Below are positions 8,387 to 20,791 of a stretch of 64,000 nucleotides of DNA, piece by piece. Origin of the DNA: VFMC01 sp046331225. Its GTDB lineage: Bacteria; Actinomycetota; Acidimicrobiia; Acidimicrobiales; Ilumatobacteraceae. A program made the position numbers and the translations under genes. The stretch is from the NCBI GenBank assembly GCA_046331225.1, contig JAXLRF010000006.1, positions 1 through 64,000 of the forward strand, read 5' to 3'. The notes beneath the pieces are model-generated. The model worked only from the letters and a program-made list of their open reading frames with translations. It was not told the DNA's origin and ran no database searches. Position 1 is the first letter of the stretch, and the number at the start of each line of letters is the position of its first letter.

Positions 8387-8850
8387 CCACCAAGGTGCAG
8401 CGCCAGCAGACGATCGCGAAGCTCGTCGCGATGCACCCGATCACGAGTCAGCCGCAGCTGCTCGACCTGCTCGCCGGCGAGGGCATCTCGGCCACGCAGG
8501 CGACGGTGTCGCGCGATCTCGACGACCTCGGTGCCGTGAAGGTCCGGGTGCCCGGCGGTGACACGGTGTACGCGATCCCCGAGTTCGAACCGGCCCGTGT
8601 GGCGCCGCAGGACCACCTGCGGCGGGTGATGGGCGAGTGGGTGGCCGAGGTGCGCTCTGCGGGCCACCTGGTGGTCCTGCGCACCCCGCCGGGATGCGCG
8701 CACGTGGTCGCCAGCGCGCTCGACCGCTCGAACCTGCCGGCGATCATCGGCACGGTGGCGGGCGACGACACGCTGCTGTGCGTCGCCGACGAGGAGACCG
8801 GTGGCCCCGCACTCGCGGCGATGCTGCGCGACCTGGCGGGCCTGTCGTGA
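8383..8850 (+). CDS. argR: Arginine repressor ArgR
   Basis: A 155-residue arginine-dependent repressor, usually a hexamer. The N-terminal winged helix-turn-helix spans ~1-70 (RQQTIAKLVAMHPITSQPQL, then GISATQATVSRDLDDLGAVK with the recognition helix). The C-terminal oligomerisation and arginine-binding domain holds GTVAGDDTLLCV, including the Asp pair that contacts arginine in the family. ATG 8383 overlaps the argF stop as ATGA. Being in the operon it probably controls, it should self-regulate through the inverted repeats before argC. Confidence 0.95.
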   Translation: MTTKVQRQQTIAKLVAMHPITSQPQLLDLLAGEGISATQATVSRDLDDLGAVKVRVPGGDTVYAIPEFEPARVAPQDHLRRVMGEWVAEVRSAGHLVVLRTPPGCAHVVASALDRSNLPAIIGTVAGDDTLLCVADEETGGPALAAMLRDLAGLS

Positions 8851-8891
8851 CGGGCACGACGAACCGACGAAGCAGCGTGGAGGACATGTGA
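8847..8891 (+). CDS. Possible 14-codon mini-ORF linking argR and argH
   Basis: GTG at 8847 overlaps the argR stop (GTGA) and opens a 14-codon frame reading VTGTTNRRSSVEDM, whose TGA overlaps the argH GTG at 8888. It contains two adjacent CGA arginine codons, and the argH Shine-Dalgarno GGAGGA (8879-8884) lies inside it. It could couple argH translation to argR or sense charged arginyl-tRNA; equally it may be a remnant of a lost gene such as argG, or chance. Confidence 0.2.
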   Translation: MTGTTNRRSSVEDM

Positions 8892-10297
8892 GCGAGCACG
8901 ACGGCGGCCAGACGCTCTGGCACGGGCGGTTCGAGGGTGGGCCCGCAGCCGAGCTGATGGCCTACACCGAGAGCCTGTCGTTCGACAAGCGGCTGTGGCG
9001 CGACGACATCGACGGCTCTCGGGCTCACGTCCGTGGGCTCGCGAGGTCGTCGATCATCAGCGAGGCCGAGTGCGAGCAGGTGCTGCTGGCGCTCGACACC
9101 GTGGCGAGCGAGATGGAGAGCGGCCTGTTCGTCTTCCTGCCCGCGGACGAGGACATCCACACCGCTGTCGAACGACGCGTCACCGAGCTCGCCGGCGCCG
9201 CCGGAGCCAAGCTGCACACGGGTCGCAGCCGCAACGACCAGAGCGCCACCGACGTGCGCCTGTGGGCCAAGCGCGAGCTGATGGGCATCGCCCGTCGGGT
9301 GCTCGACCTGCAGCGTGTGCTGTTGCGCCGCGCCGACGAGCACCAGGGCGTGTACCTGCCCGGGTACACGCATCTGCAGCGTGCACAGCCGGTGCTGCTC
9401 GCGCATCACCTGATGGCACACGGTTGGTCGCTCGGACGCCATCTCGACCGCATCCTCGACGCACTCGAGCGCATCGACGTGTCGCCACTCGGTGCCGGTG
9501 CGCTCGCGGGGTCGTCGTTGCCGCTCGACCCCGATGGCAACGCGGCCGACCTCGGGTTCGCCAAGCGGTTCGAGAACTCGCTCGACGCGGTCGGGTCGCG
9601 CGACCACGTCGCCGAAGCGCTGTTCGTGCTCACGTTGATCGGCATCGACCTGTCGCGGATGGGCGAGGAGATCGTGCTGTGGACCACCGACGAGTTCGGC
9701 TTCGCCAAGCTCGACGACGCGTATGCGACGGGCTCGTCGATGCTGCCGCAGAAGAAGAACCCCGACATCGCCGAGCTCGCTCGCGGCAAGGCCGGCCGTC
9801 TGATCGGCGACCTCACCGGCTTCCTCGCGACGATGAAGGGCCTGCCGCTCAGCTACAACCGCGACTACCAGGAGGACAAGGAGCCGTTGTTCGACGCGGT
9901 CGACCAGGTGCGCCTGGCGCTCGGGGCCGTGACCGGCATGGTGGCGACCATGACGTTCGTGCCCGAACGCATGCAGGCTGCCGCCGATGCGGAGACCACG
10001 GCGGCGACCGACCTGGCCGAGTGGCTGGTGCAGCGCGGCATGCCGTTCCGTGAGGCGCACGCGGTGGTGGGCGCCCTGGTGCGCGAGGCACTGCGTGGCG
10101 AGCGAACCCTGCGGTCGCTCGTCGACGAGCACCCCGACCTCGGCCCCGACGCAGCGGCGCTGGTGGCCCCCGGCGTGTCGGTGAAGCGGCGGGTCACGCC
10201 CGGCGGCGCAGGCCCGGTGCCGGTGGCCGCTCAGCGCGACCGGTTCGCCGACGCGCTCGACCGTTGGGCCGAGGCGCTCGACGCGTCGCCCGAGTGA
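8888..10297 (+). CDS. argH: Argininosuccinate lyase
   Basis: ArgH cleaves argininosuccinate to arginine and fumarate, the last step of the pathway. The 469-residue fumarase/aspartase-fold protein shows WHGRFEGGP at the N-terminus, HTGRSRNDQSATDVRLWAK, GYTHLQRAQPVLLAHHL and the signature loop GSSMLPQKKNPD, which carries the catalytic serine. GTG 8888 has a good Shine-Dalgarno (GGAGGA at 8879-8884). Its partner argininosuccinate synthase is not nearby, although argG and argH are usually adjacent in actinobacteria. The next gene, a glycosylase, overlaps the argH stop by 4 nt. Confidence 0.96.
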   Translation: MSEHDGGQTLWHGRFEGGPAAELMAYTESLSFDKRLWRDDIDGSRAHVRGLARSSIISEAECEQVLLALDTVASEMESGLFVFLPADEDIHTAVERRVTELAGAAGAKLHTGRSRNDQSATDVRLWAKRELMGIARRVLDLQRVLLRRADEHQGVYLPGYTHLQRAQPVLLAHHLMAHGWSLGRHLDRILDALERIDVSPLGAGALAGSSLPLDPDGNAADLGFAKRFENSLDAVGSRDHVAEALFVLTLIGIDLSRMGEEIVLWTTDEFGFAKLDDAYATGSSMLPQKKNPDIAELARGKAGRLIGDLTGFLATMKGLPLSYNRDYQEDKEPLFDAVDQVRLALGAVTGMVATMTFVPERMQAAADAETTAATDLAEWLVQRGMPFREAHAVVGALVREALRGERTLRSLVDEHPDLGPDAAALVAPGVSVKRRVTPGGAGPVPVAAQRDRFADALDRWAEALDASPE

Positions 10298-10818
10298 CGC
10301 GGGTGCGTCGTCTCGGCGCGTCGTTCTTCGCCCGCGACGCCACCGTGGTGGCGCCCGAGCTGCTGCACAAACTGCTGCGCGTCGCCGGTCCCGACGGTCC
10401 GGTCGACGCCCGCATCTGCGAGGTGGAGGCGTACACGCAGGACGATCCGGCCAGCCACTCCTTTCGCGGGCCGACGCCCCGCAACGCCGTGATGTTCGGC
10501 CCGCCCGGTCGCCTGTACGTGTACTTCGTCTACGGCATGCACCACTGCGTCAACGTGGTGACGGGACGCGAGGGCGACGGACAGGCGGTGCTGATCCGTG
10601 CGGTGGTGATCGACGGCGTGCCGCCGCGCCGCACCGACGGGCCGGGCAAGCTGACCAAGGTGCTCGGGCTCGACCGCACCCACGACGGCGTCGCCGCCAA
10701 CGTGCTCGACGACGGCTCACCGTTGCCCCCGGCCGTCCCCGGTCCGAGGATCGGGATCACGCGAGCCGTCGACTGGCCACGTCGGTGGCGCGCACCCTGG
10801 CCGCCCTCGGCCCGCTGA
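10294..10818 (+). CDS. mpg: 3-methyladenine DNA glycosylase (AAG/MPG family)
   Basis: A base-excision repair enzyme that removes alkylated purines. The 174-residue product has the AAG-family core: SFFARDATVVAPELL, the active-site glutamate in CEVEAYTQDDPASHSF, GPTPRNAVMFGPPGRLYVYF, YGMHHCVNVVTG and GPGKLTKVLGL. The C-terminus (RIGITRAVDWPRRWRAPW) is shorter and more divergent than usual (family ~190-200 aa). GTG 10294 overlaps the argH stop, so it is read as the last gene of the arginine operon. In M. tuberculosis mpg also precedes tyrS, which supports the call. Confidence 0.9.
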   Translation: MTRVRRLGASFFARDATVVAPELLHKLLRVAGPDGPVDARICEVEAYTQDDPASHSFRGPTPRNAVMFGPPGRLYVYFVYGMHHCVNVVTGREGDGQAVLIRAVVIDGVPPRRTDGPGKLTKVLGLDRTHDGVAANVLDDGSPLPPAVPGPRIGITRAVDWPRRWRAPWPPSAR

Positions 10819-10833
10819 GCGACGAGACGGACG

Positions 10834-11898
10834 TCAGCCGAGCCAGCGCACGCCGGCACCGTGGTAGCCGACGTGGGCGAGCAGCTCGTCGACCCCGTCG
10901 GCCGAGCCCCGGTCCCAGGTGGTGAGCCGCAGGTCCGCGTGTTCACGCGTGGCGGGCTCCATCCGCAGCCAGAACACGGGGCGGGCTCGGTCGGAGCGCT
11001 CGCCCGCCTCGCGCAGCGACACCCGCACGACGTCCTTGGTGCGGTCGGGTAGGTACTGCCAGACGATCGAGTGGAACACCACTGTCGCCACACCGGCCGG
11101 TGCCTCGGCGGCCAGCCGTTCGCCGAGCCAGTCGCCGGCATCGGCGGTGTCGACGGTCAACGGATGGGTGCGGGCGATGCCGATCGCACGGTCGAGGCGC
11201 TCGAAGCGCTCGAGCTGGTCGGGCCACACGAACGACAGCATCGAGAGCCGCCCGGCGTCGGTGGTGACGTCGATCGGGGTGATGTCGACCGACGCCCGAT
11301 CGACCACCGAGATCCCGCGGTGCAGGTGTGGCGGGGGAGTGTCGTACCACTCGGGCCCGAACTGCAGCACCGACGCCTCGTCGCCCGTCCGCGACTCGCC
11401 GGTGTCGAAGCCGAAGCGGTCCCAGTGCGACAGCAGTCCGGCCGATCCGCCGAGTTCGAAGGTGCGCATCGGCAGCCCGTGACGGTCGGCGATGCACGAG
11501 AAGCCGGCGGCCAGCACGGCGGCGCGAGCGACCTCGTTGGTCTGCACGTTGCGCTGGAGGCCGCGCACGAACTCGCCGCGGTGGGTGGCGACCGCGCCGA
11601 GGAAGACGTCGGTGATGTCGTCGCCACGCCATGCGCCGCCACACGACGGGTAGCAGGCGGCCAGTTCGGGTGCCTCGCCCGCCAGCGCCAGCCGGTGCGC
11701 CGTCGCGAGGTATCGGAGCGGCACGGCGTCGTGCACGGGTCGGTCGCTCACGTCGTCGAGCAGTTCGGCGGTGAGCCCACCCGACAGCAGGTCGCCGGCA
11801 AGCCCCGTGAGCAGCGCTGCGTAGAGCGGCGAGCCGATGTGCGCACACGACGCGGCCTGACGCTCGATCGACTCGAGCACGGTGAACTCCGTGACCAT
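10834..11898 (-). CDS. DUF2332 family protein
   Basis: The 354-residue protein matches my recollection of the uncharacterised DUF2332 family, common in actinobacteria and proteobacteria. Recognisable pieces are SPLYAALLTGLAGDLL, CYPSCGG, NEVARAAVL, FELGGSAGLLSHWDRF and VVFHSIVWQYLP. The glycine-rich FELGGSAGL and the late VVFHSIVWQY resemble Rossmann methyltransferase strands, so SAM binding is possible but unproven. It is convergent with mpg (15 nt apart) and divergent from tyrS. ATG 11898 is preceded, on its own strand, by TAGCGT 8 nt upstream, suggesting a leaderless mRNA. Confidence 0.75.
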   Translation of the reverse strand: MVTEFTVLESIERQAASCAHIGSPLYAALLTGLAGDLLSGGLTAELLDDVSDRPVHDAVPLRYLATAHRLALAGEAPELAACYPSCGGAWRGDDITDVFLGAVATHRGEFVRGLQRNVQTNEVARAAVLAAGFSCIADRHGLPMRTFELGGSAGLLSHWDRFGFDTGESRTGDEASVLQFGPEWYDTPPPHLHRGISVVDRASVDITPIDVTTDAGRLSMLSFVWPDQLERFERLDRAIGIARTHPLTVDTADAGDWLGERLAAEAPAGVATVVFHSIVWQYLPDRTKDVVRVSLREAGERSDRARPVFWLRMEPATREHADLRLTTWDRGSADGVDELLAHVGYHGAGVRWLG

Positions 11899-11906
11899 CG
11901 GCGGCG

Positions 11907-11912
11907 ACGCTA
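11907..11912 (-). promoter_or_regulatory. -10 box TAGCGT of the DUF2332 gene
   Basis: On the minus strand TAGCGT ends 8 nt before ATG 11898 with no Shine-Dalgarno between, the geometry of a leaderless start. Confidence 0.4.
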
Positions 11913-11977
11913 GTGCGACCCGGCGCGTGCAATCGTCAGGGGGAATCGGTGGGCCGAGCTGGCAACATGTGCAACCT

Positions 11978-13252
11978 ATGGATCTGATCGACGACCTCCA
12001 GGCGCGTGGCCTCGTCCACGACGCCACCGACCTCGGGGCGCTCCGGGCCCGCCTGGCCGAGGGACCGATCGGGCTCTACATCGGCTTCGACCCGACGGCC
12101 GACTCGTTGCACGTCGGTCACCTGGTCGGGCAGCTGTTCATGCGTCGATTCCAGCTCGCAGGGCACCGCCCGTTCCCGCTGGCCGGTGGGGCCACCGGCA
12201 TGGTGGGCGACCCGGGGGGTCGGAGCGAGGAGCGCAACCTGCTCGACATGGACACGCTGCGGCACAACGTCGAGTGCATCAAGGCCCAGCTCACCAAGCT
12301 GCTCGACTTCGAGCCGGGGCCGTTCCAGGCCACGCTCGTCAACAACGCCGACTGGACGATGCCGGTCACGGTGCTCGATTTCCTCCGTGACGTCGGCAAG
12401 CACTTCACCGTGAACCAGATGATGGCGAAGGACTCGGTGAGGTCCCGCATCGAGAGCGAGCACGGCATCTCGTTCACCGAGTTCAGCTACCAGCTGCTGC
12501 AGGCCGACGACTTCCGCCACCTGTACGAGCACCACGGCGTCGAGCTGCAGGCGGGTGCGTCCGACCAGTGGGGCAACATCGTGGCCGGCGTCGACCTGAT
12601 CCGCCGCCGTCTCGGCGGTCAGGCGTACGCGGTGACGCACCCGCTCATGACCAAGAGCGACGGCTCGAAGTTCGGCAAGTCGGTGGGCGGTGCCGTGTGG
12701 CTCGACCCGGCGCGCACGTCGCCGTACCAGTTCCGCCAGTTCTGGATCCAGAGCGACGACCAGATGGTCGCCGTGTACCTGAAGATGCTGTCGCTGCGAT
12801 CGCTCGACGAGATCGAGGCAGTGGTGGCCGAGCACCAGGAGGCGCCCGAACGACGCCTCGCCCAACGGGCGCTCGCCGACGAGATGACGGCGCTCGTCCA
12901 CGGCGAGCCGGCGTCACGTGCGGCTGCCGAGGCGGCCAAGGTGTTGTTCGGCGGCGATCCGACGCAGGCGAGTGCCGAGACGCTCGCGGTGGTGGCGGGT
13001 GAGGTGCCGTGCGTCGCGCTCGACGGCGACATCGAGGGACGTCGCGTGCACGAGCTGCTAATCGAGGCCGGCATCGCCAAATCGTCCAGCGAGGTGGGTC
13101 GGCTGCTCACGCAGGGTGCGGTCCGGGCAGGAAATCGCGTGCTCGACGCGGACGGTCTGCTGCGGGCATCCGACCTGCTCAGCGGCGGTTTTCTGCTGCT
13201 CCGGAAGGGCAAGCGCGATTTTCTCGTCGGAAATTTTCGCGATCGAGGTTGA
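11978..13252 (+). CDS. tyrS: Tyrosyl-tRNA synthetase
   Basis: TyrRS charges tRNA-Tyr. The 424-residue class-I synthetase has the HIGH-type motif in DSLHVGHLVGQ (~48-58), the tyrosine-pocket strand GASDQWGNIVAGVDL, the KMSKS-type KFGKSVGG, and a C-terminal S4 RNA-binding domain (~355-424: LLIEAGIAKSSSEVGRLLTQ, KRDFLVGNF). KFGKS is normal for bacterial TyrRS. ATG 11978 is chosen because the conserved DLIDDLQARGLV begins there; an upstream ATG at 11882 would overlap the divergent gene's start. The rRNA promoter overlaps its stop codon. Confidence 0.96.
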   Translation: MDLIDDLQARGLVHDATDLGALRARLAEGPIGLYIGFDPTADSLHVGHLVGQLFMRRFQLAGHRPFPLAGGATGMVGDPGGRSEERNLLDMDTLRHNVECIKAQLTKLLDFEPGPFQATLVNNADWTMPVTVLDFLRDVGKHFTVNQMMAKDSVRSRIESEHGISFTEFSYQLLQADDFRHLYEHHGVELQAGASDQWGNIVAGVDLIRRRLGGQAYAVTHPLMTKSDGSKFGKSVGGAVWLDPARTSPYQFRQFWIQSDDQMVAVYLKMLSLRSLDEIEAVVAEHQEAPERRLAQRALADEMTALVHGEPASRAAAEAAKVLFGGDPTQASAETLAVVAGEVPCVALDGDIEGRRVHELLIEAGIAKSSSEVGRLLTQGAVRAGNRVLDADGLLRASDLLSGGFLLLRKGKRDFLVGNFRDRG

Positions 13253-13277
13253 CGCTCTCTGCGTGCGTCGATAGCGT
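13249..13277 (+). promoter_or_regulatory. rRNA operon promoter
   Basis: TTGACG (-35, 13249-13254), a 17-nt spacer and TAGCGT (-10, 13272-13277) form a near-ideal housekeeping sigma promoter. The -35 box overlaps the tyrS stop codon (TGA 13250-13252), and the AT-rich end of tyrS (around 13210-13240) could serve as an UP element. Transcription would start about 300 nt before the 16S gene. Other promoters in the leader are not excluded. Confidence 0.75.
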
Positions 13278-13583
13278 AGCTCCTCGCCCCGGACGAGCCG
13301 GAAACGTGCGAGTCACACGGGCAAGGCACCAACTGCAGCCTGGCTGCTGCGTGCCGACAGAGCTTCGGCTCCTTGAAAACAGAAGAGAAGATAGAACGCC
13401 AGTGCGGGCAGCACGTCGAGCGATCGCAAGGTCGAGCGATGGAGCTGCTTGTCAATTCACAAGTCCTCCGATCCCATCGGAGGCATCAAGCCGGAGCGTG
13501 ATGTCATCACCGTGGGCTATTCCCCCACGGCGGCATCACTCGGCTCTTGTAACGGATCGTTCGGTGTCAAGCCGAACAGGTTC
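13278..13583 (+). other. rrn leader: boxA-like site, 16S processing stem, hairpins
   Basis: No gene lies here. A boxA-like TCCTTGAAAACAG (about 13370-13381) runs into a 20-nt segment (13376-13395) that is perfectly complementary to 15244-15263 in the spacer; together they form the RNase III stem that loops out pre-16S. Further local hairpins are CCTCCGAT/ATCGGAGG (13465-13483) and CCGTGGG/CCCACGG (13510-13530), and TCGGCT pairs with AGCCGA just before the 16S 5' end. Confidence 0.7.
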
Positions 13584-18507
<4,924 letters not shown>

Positions 18508-18571
18508 GAAATCGCTCGTGCTTGCTCTGGAGTACTCGGAAGGCGCCGTCATGGCGACTCCTTGACAACAG

Positions 18572-18690
<119 letters not shown>

Positions 18691-18700
18691 TCATCGCATC

Positions 18701-18741
18701 GAAGGCCCCCGGACACTCGTCCGGGGGCCTTCGTCGTTTTC
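18701..18741 (+). terminator. Intrinsic terminator of the rRNA operon
   Basis: A perfect 14-bp stem (18701-18714 with 18719-18732; core GGCCCCCGGAC) closes a 4-nt ACTC loop and is followed by a short T-rich stretch (GTCGTTTT). It lies 10 nt after the 5S gene and ends the rrn transcript. Confidence 0.85.
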
Positions 18742-18755
18742 GGCCCCGGGGCTCG

Positions 18756-18761
18756 TAGGCT
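18756..18761 (+). promoter_or_regulatory. -10 box TAGGCT for the TPR gene
   Basis: TAGGCT lies 10 nt before ATG 18772, just after the rrn terminator, with no Shine-Dalgarno between. It would give a leaderless or very short leader and makes the gene independent of the rRNA operon. Confidence 0.4.
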
Positions 18762-18771
18762 CGTTCGTCCT

Positions 18772-20277
18772 ATGCCGCCACAGCCCGAACGCCGTCCCCG
18801 CCCCCGCCCCGGACAGGCCCGCTCGTCCGGGCCGGCCGGTCGAGGTGCCGGCGCAGCTCGTCCCGGCGGTGCCCGTGCCGGTGGCGCTCGGTCGGGTGGT
18901 GCTCGCGCGACGGGCCGCCCGTCGTCGGCCGGCCCCGGTGGGGGCGGTTCGAGTCGGGGGACCGGAGCGCCCCGCCGTCGCGACGACGATCGCCGTCCGT
19001 ACGGACGTGGCGACGACGGCTCGGGCGATGGCGCACGTCGACCCGTCCGCCGTCCGAGCGCTGCAGGCGAGCGCCCCCGCCGTGACGACGATGCTCGAGA
19101 CGGCGCCGCTCGCCGTGGCCCCGGAGCCGGCGCGCGGCCCGATCGTGCGCCGCGCGGCCCGCGCGGCGGCGACCGCGTGGCTCGCGGTCCGCGTCCCGAT
19201 GATCGTCGTGACGATCGTCGTGATGACCGGCCTCGTTCCGATCGCGCCGGGTCGGCTGAGCCGCGTGGCGGCTCGCCGCGAGGAGGTGCCGCACGCGGCG
19301 ACGGACCACGCGGCGACGGACCACGCAGCGGAGGCCCTCGTTCCGGCGCGCCTCGGTCCGGCGCGCCTCGGTCCGGCGCGCCTCGGTCCGGCGCACCTCG
19401 TGGTGAACGGGCAGCTGCACCGCGGCGCCCGCTGACGGCGGCCGAGCAGCGCGCCGCCGAGGTGCGAGCCACACGCGGACCACGCGTGCCCAAGCCGACC
19501 GGCGCTGCGTCTGCAGGCCGCTCCACGGCTGCCGCCACCGCGGCGAGCGAGCAGTGGATCGACGAGGGCCCGATCCGAGACGCCGCGCAGGCGGCAGCCG
19601 AACGGGCGCAGGCGGCGGCGGCGCCGCGTCGGACGCGCACGCCGGCACAACTCGACCCCGAGGTGGTCGCCGAGGTGGAACGCGAGGCCGGACTCGGCAA
19701 GTCGCCCCGGTATCGCGAGCGGATCACCTCGGCCGCCGAGGCGCTCGAGCGAGGTCGCTTCGACGACGCGCGCCGGATGGTGCAGCCGGTGCTCCGCGAC
19801 CTGCCCAACGTCGCCGCCGCGCACGAGATCGCCGGCCACGCCCTGTACTCGCTCGGCCAGTGGCGCAAGGCCGCCGCCGAGCTCGAGACGGCGCGCCTGC
19901 TCGATCACTCGGTGCGTCACCATGCCGTGCTCGCCGACTGTTATCGGGCGATGCGCCGCTACCACGAGGTCGACGAGCTGTGGGCCGAGCTCCGTGCCGC
20001 GTCGCCGGATCCCGCGTTGATGGCGGAGGGCCGCATCGTGGCCGCCGGGGCACTGGCCGACCAGGGCGACCTGCGGGGGGCACTCGAGGTGATGAGCAAG
20101 GCTCGCACCGTGCCCGCCAAGGTGCGTGAGCACCATCTGCGGCAGTGGTACGTGCTCGGCGATCTGCTCGACCGCTCGGGCGAGATCGTCGAGGCACGAC
20201 GCTGGTTCGGGCTGGTCGCGCAGCACGACGCCGAGTTCGCCGACGTCACCCAGCGACTGGCGGCGCTGGGTCGCTGA
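18772..20277 (+). CDS. Arg/Gly-rich disordered protein with TPR-like C-terminus
   Basis: The 501-residue protein has two parts. Residues ~1-235 are disordered, basic and repetitive (GGARAGGARSGGAR; four copies of RSGAP; RRDD and RGP blocks), resembling RGG-type nucleic-acid-binding tails. Residues ~290-501 are alpha-helical with TPR-like pairs (AAEALERGRFDDARRMVQPV, IAGHALYSLGQWRKAAAELE, LADCYRAMRRYHEVDELW, VLGDLLDRSGEIVEARRWF). A TPR protein occupies the same place in M. tuberculosis (Rv1691), between tyrS and the HAD phosphatase. RNA or ribosome binding is a guess from composition and from the rRNA neighbour. Confidence 0.75.
   Translation: MPPQPERRPRPRPGQARSSGPAGRGAGAARPGGARAGGARSGGARATGRPSSAGPGGGGSSRGTGAPRRRDDDRRPYGRGDDGSGDGARRPVRRPSAAGERPRRDDDARDGAARRGPGAGARPDRAPRGPRGGDRVARGPRPDDRRDDRRDDRPRSDRAGSAEPRGGSPRGGAARGDGPRGDGPRSGGPRSGAPRSGAPRSGAPRSGAPRGERAAAPRRPLTAAEQRAAEVRATRGPRVPKPTGAASAGRSTAAATAASEQWIDEGPIRDAAQAAAERAQAAAAPRRTRTPAQLDPEVVAEVEREAGLGKSPRYRERITSAAEALERGRFDDARRMVQPVLRDLPNVAAAHEIAGHALYSLGQWRKAAAELETARLLDHSVRHHAVLADCYRAMRRYHEVDELWAELRAASPDPALMAEGRIVAAGALADQGDLRGALEVMSKARTVPAKVREHHLRQWYVLGDLLDRSGEIVEARRWFGLVAQHDAEFADVTQRLAALGR
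19342..19400 (+). repeat. 15-bp tandem repeat encoding RSGAP
   Basis: Four units of TCCGGCGCGCCTCGG (three perfect; the fourth has one change and lacks the last base) encode the RSGAP repeats of the disordered domain. Upstream, a 15-bp unit at about 19295-19325 is also duplicated. Confidence 0.85.
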
Positions 20278-20291
20278 CATTGCACGCGGCG

Positions 20292-20328
20292 GGTCGATCG
20301 ACCGGGTGTCACACCCGCGTCGTACCGT
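20292..20328 (+). promoter_or_regulatory. Two palindromes and -10 box before the OB-fold gene
   Basis: A 12-bp perfect palindrome GGTCGATCGACC (20292-20303) abuts a 15-bp one, CGGGTGTCACACCCG (20303-20317), followed by a -10-like TACCGT (20323-20328). The palindromes cover the -35 region, a typical operator position. The regulator is unknown. Confidence 0.35.
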
Positions 20329-20389
20329 CGTCGTGCGTCCCCCGACACCCCCGACACCGCCGGGCCACGAGCCCGGTCAGGAGGTCGTC

Positions 20390-20752
20390 ATGAACATCGT
20401 CATCCTCGCCGGCCGTCTCAGCTCCGAGCCGCGCCGTACCGAACTGCCGAGCGGCACGGTCCGCTGGAACCTCGAGCTGTCGTGTCCCACCCCCGACGGG
20501 CGAGTGCTCGGCGTGCCGATCTCGTGGGAGTCCGAGGTGCCCGACACCTGGGACACCGGCACCGAGCTGGTGGTCGGCGGTGTGGTGCGCCGCCGGTTCT
20601 TCCGTGCCGGCGGCGTCACCCAGAGCCGTACCGAGGTCGAGGCGGCGACCGTGGTCGAGATCACGCGTCGGCGCCCCGTCGACACGGCCCTGGCCCGCAC
20701 GCTCAGGTCGCTCGACGACCAGGTGCGGGCCGCCTTGCGGGCCGCCGCCTGA
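20390..20752 (+). CDS. Small SSB-like OB-fold protein
   Basis: A 120-residue single-domain protein of the SSB/PriB superfamily. MNIVILAGRLSSEPRRTELP matches the first strands of an SSB OB-fold, and VPISWESEVPD and LVVGGVVRRRFF fill the later strands. It lacks the long Gly-rich linker and acidic tip with which replicative SSB recruits partners, so it is probably an accessory single-strand-binding protein. ATG 20390 follows a strong Shine-Dalgarno (CAGGAGG, about 20378-20384), so unlike many genes here it has a normal leader. It is convergent with the DUF1015 gene. Confidence 0.8.
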   Translation: MNIVILAGRLSSEPRRTELPSGTVRWNLELSCPTPDGRVLGVPISWESEVPDTWDTGTELVVGGVVRRRFFRAGGVTQSRTEVEAATVVEITRRRPVDTALARTLRSLDDQVRAALRAAA

Positions 20753-20791
20753 GGTCGGGCGCGCGGCACCGGGTGCGATCCGGTCGAGGGC

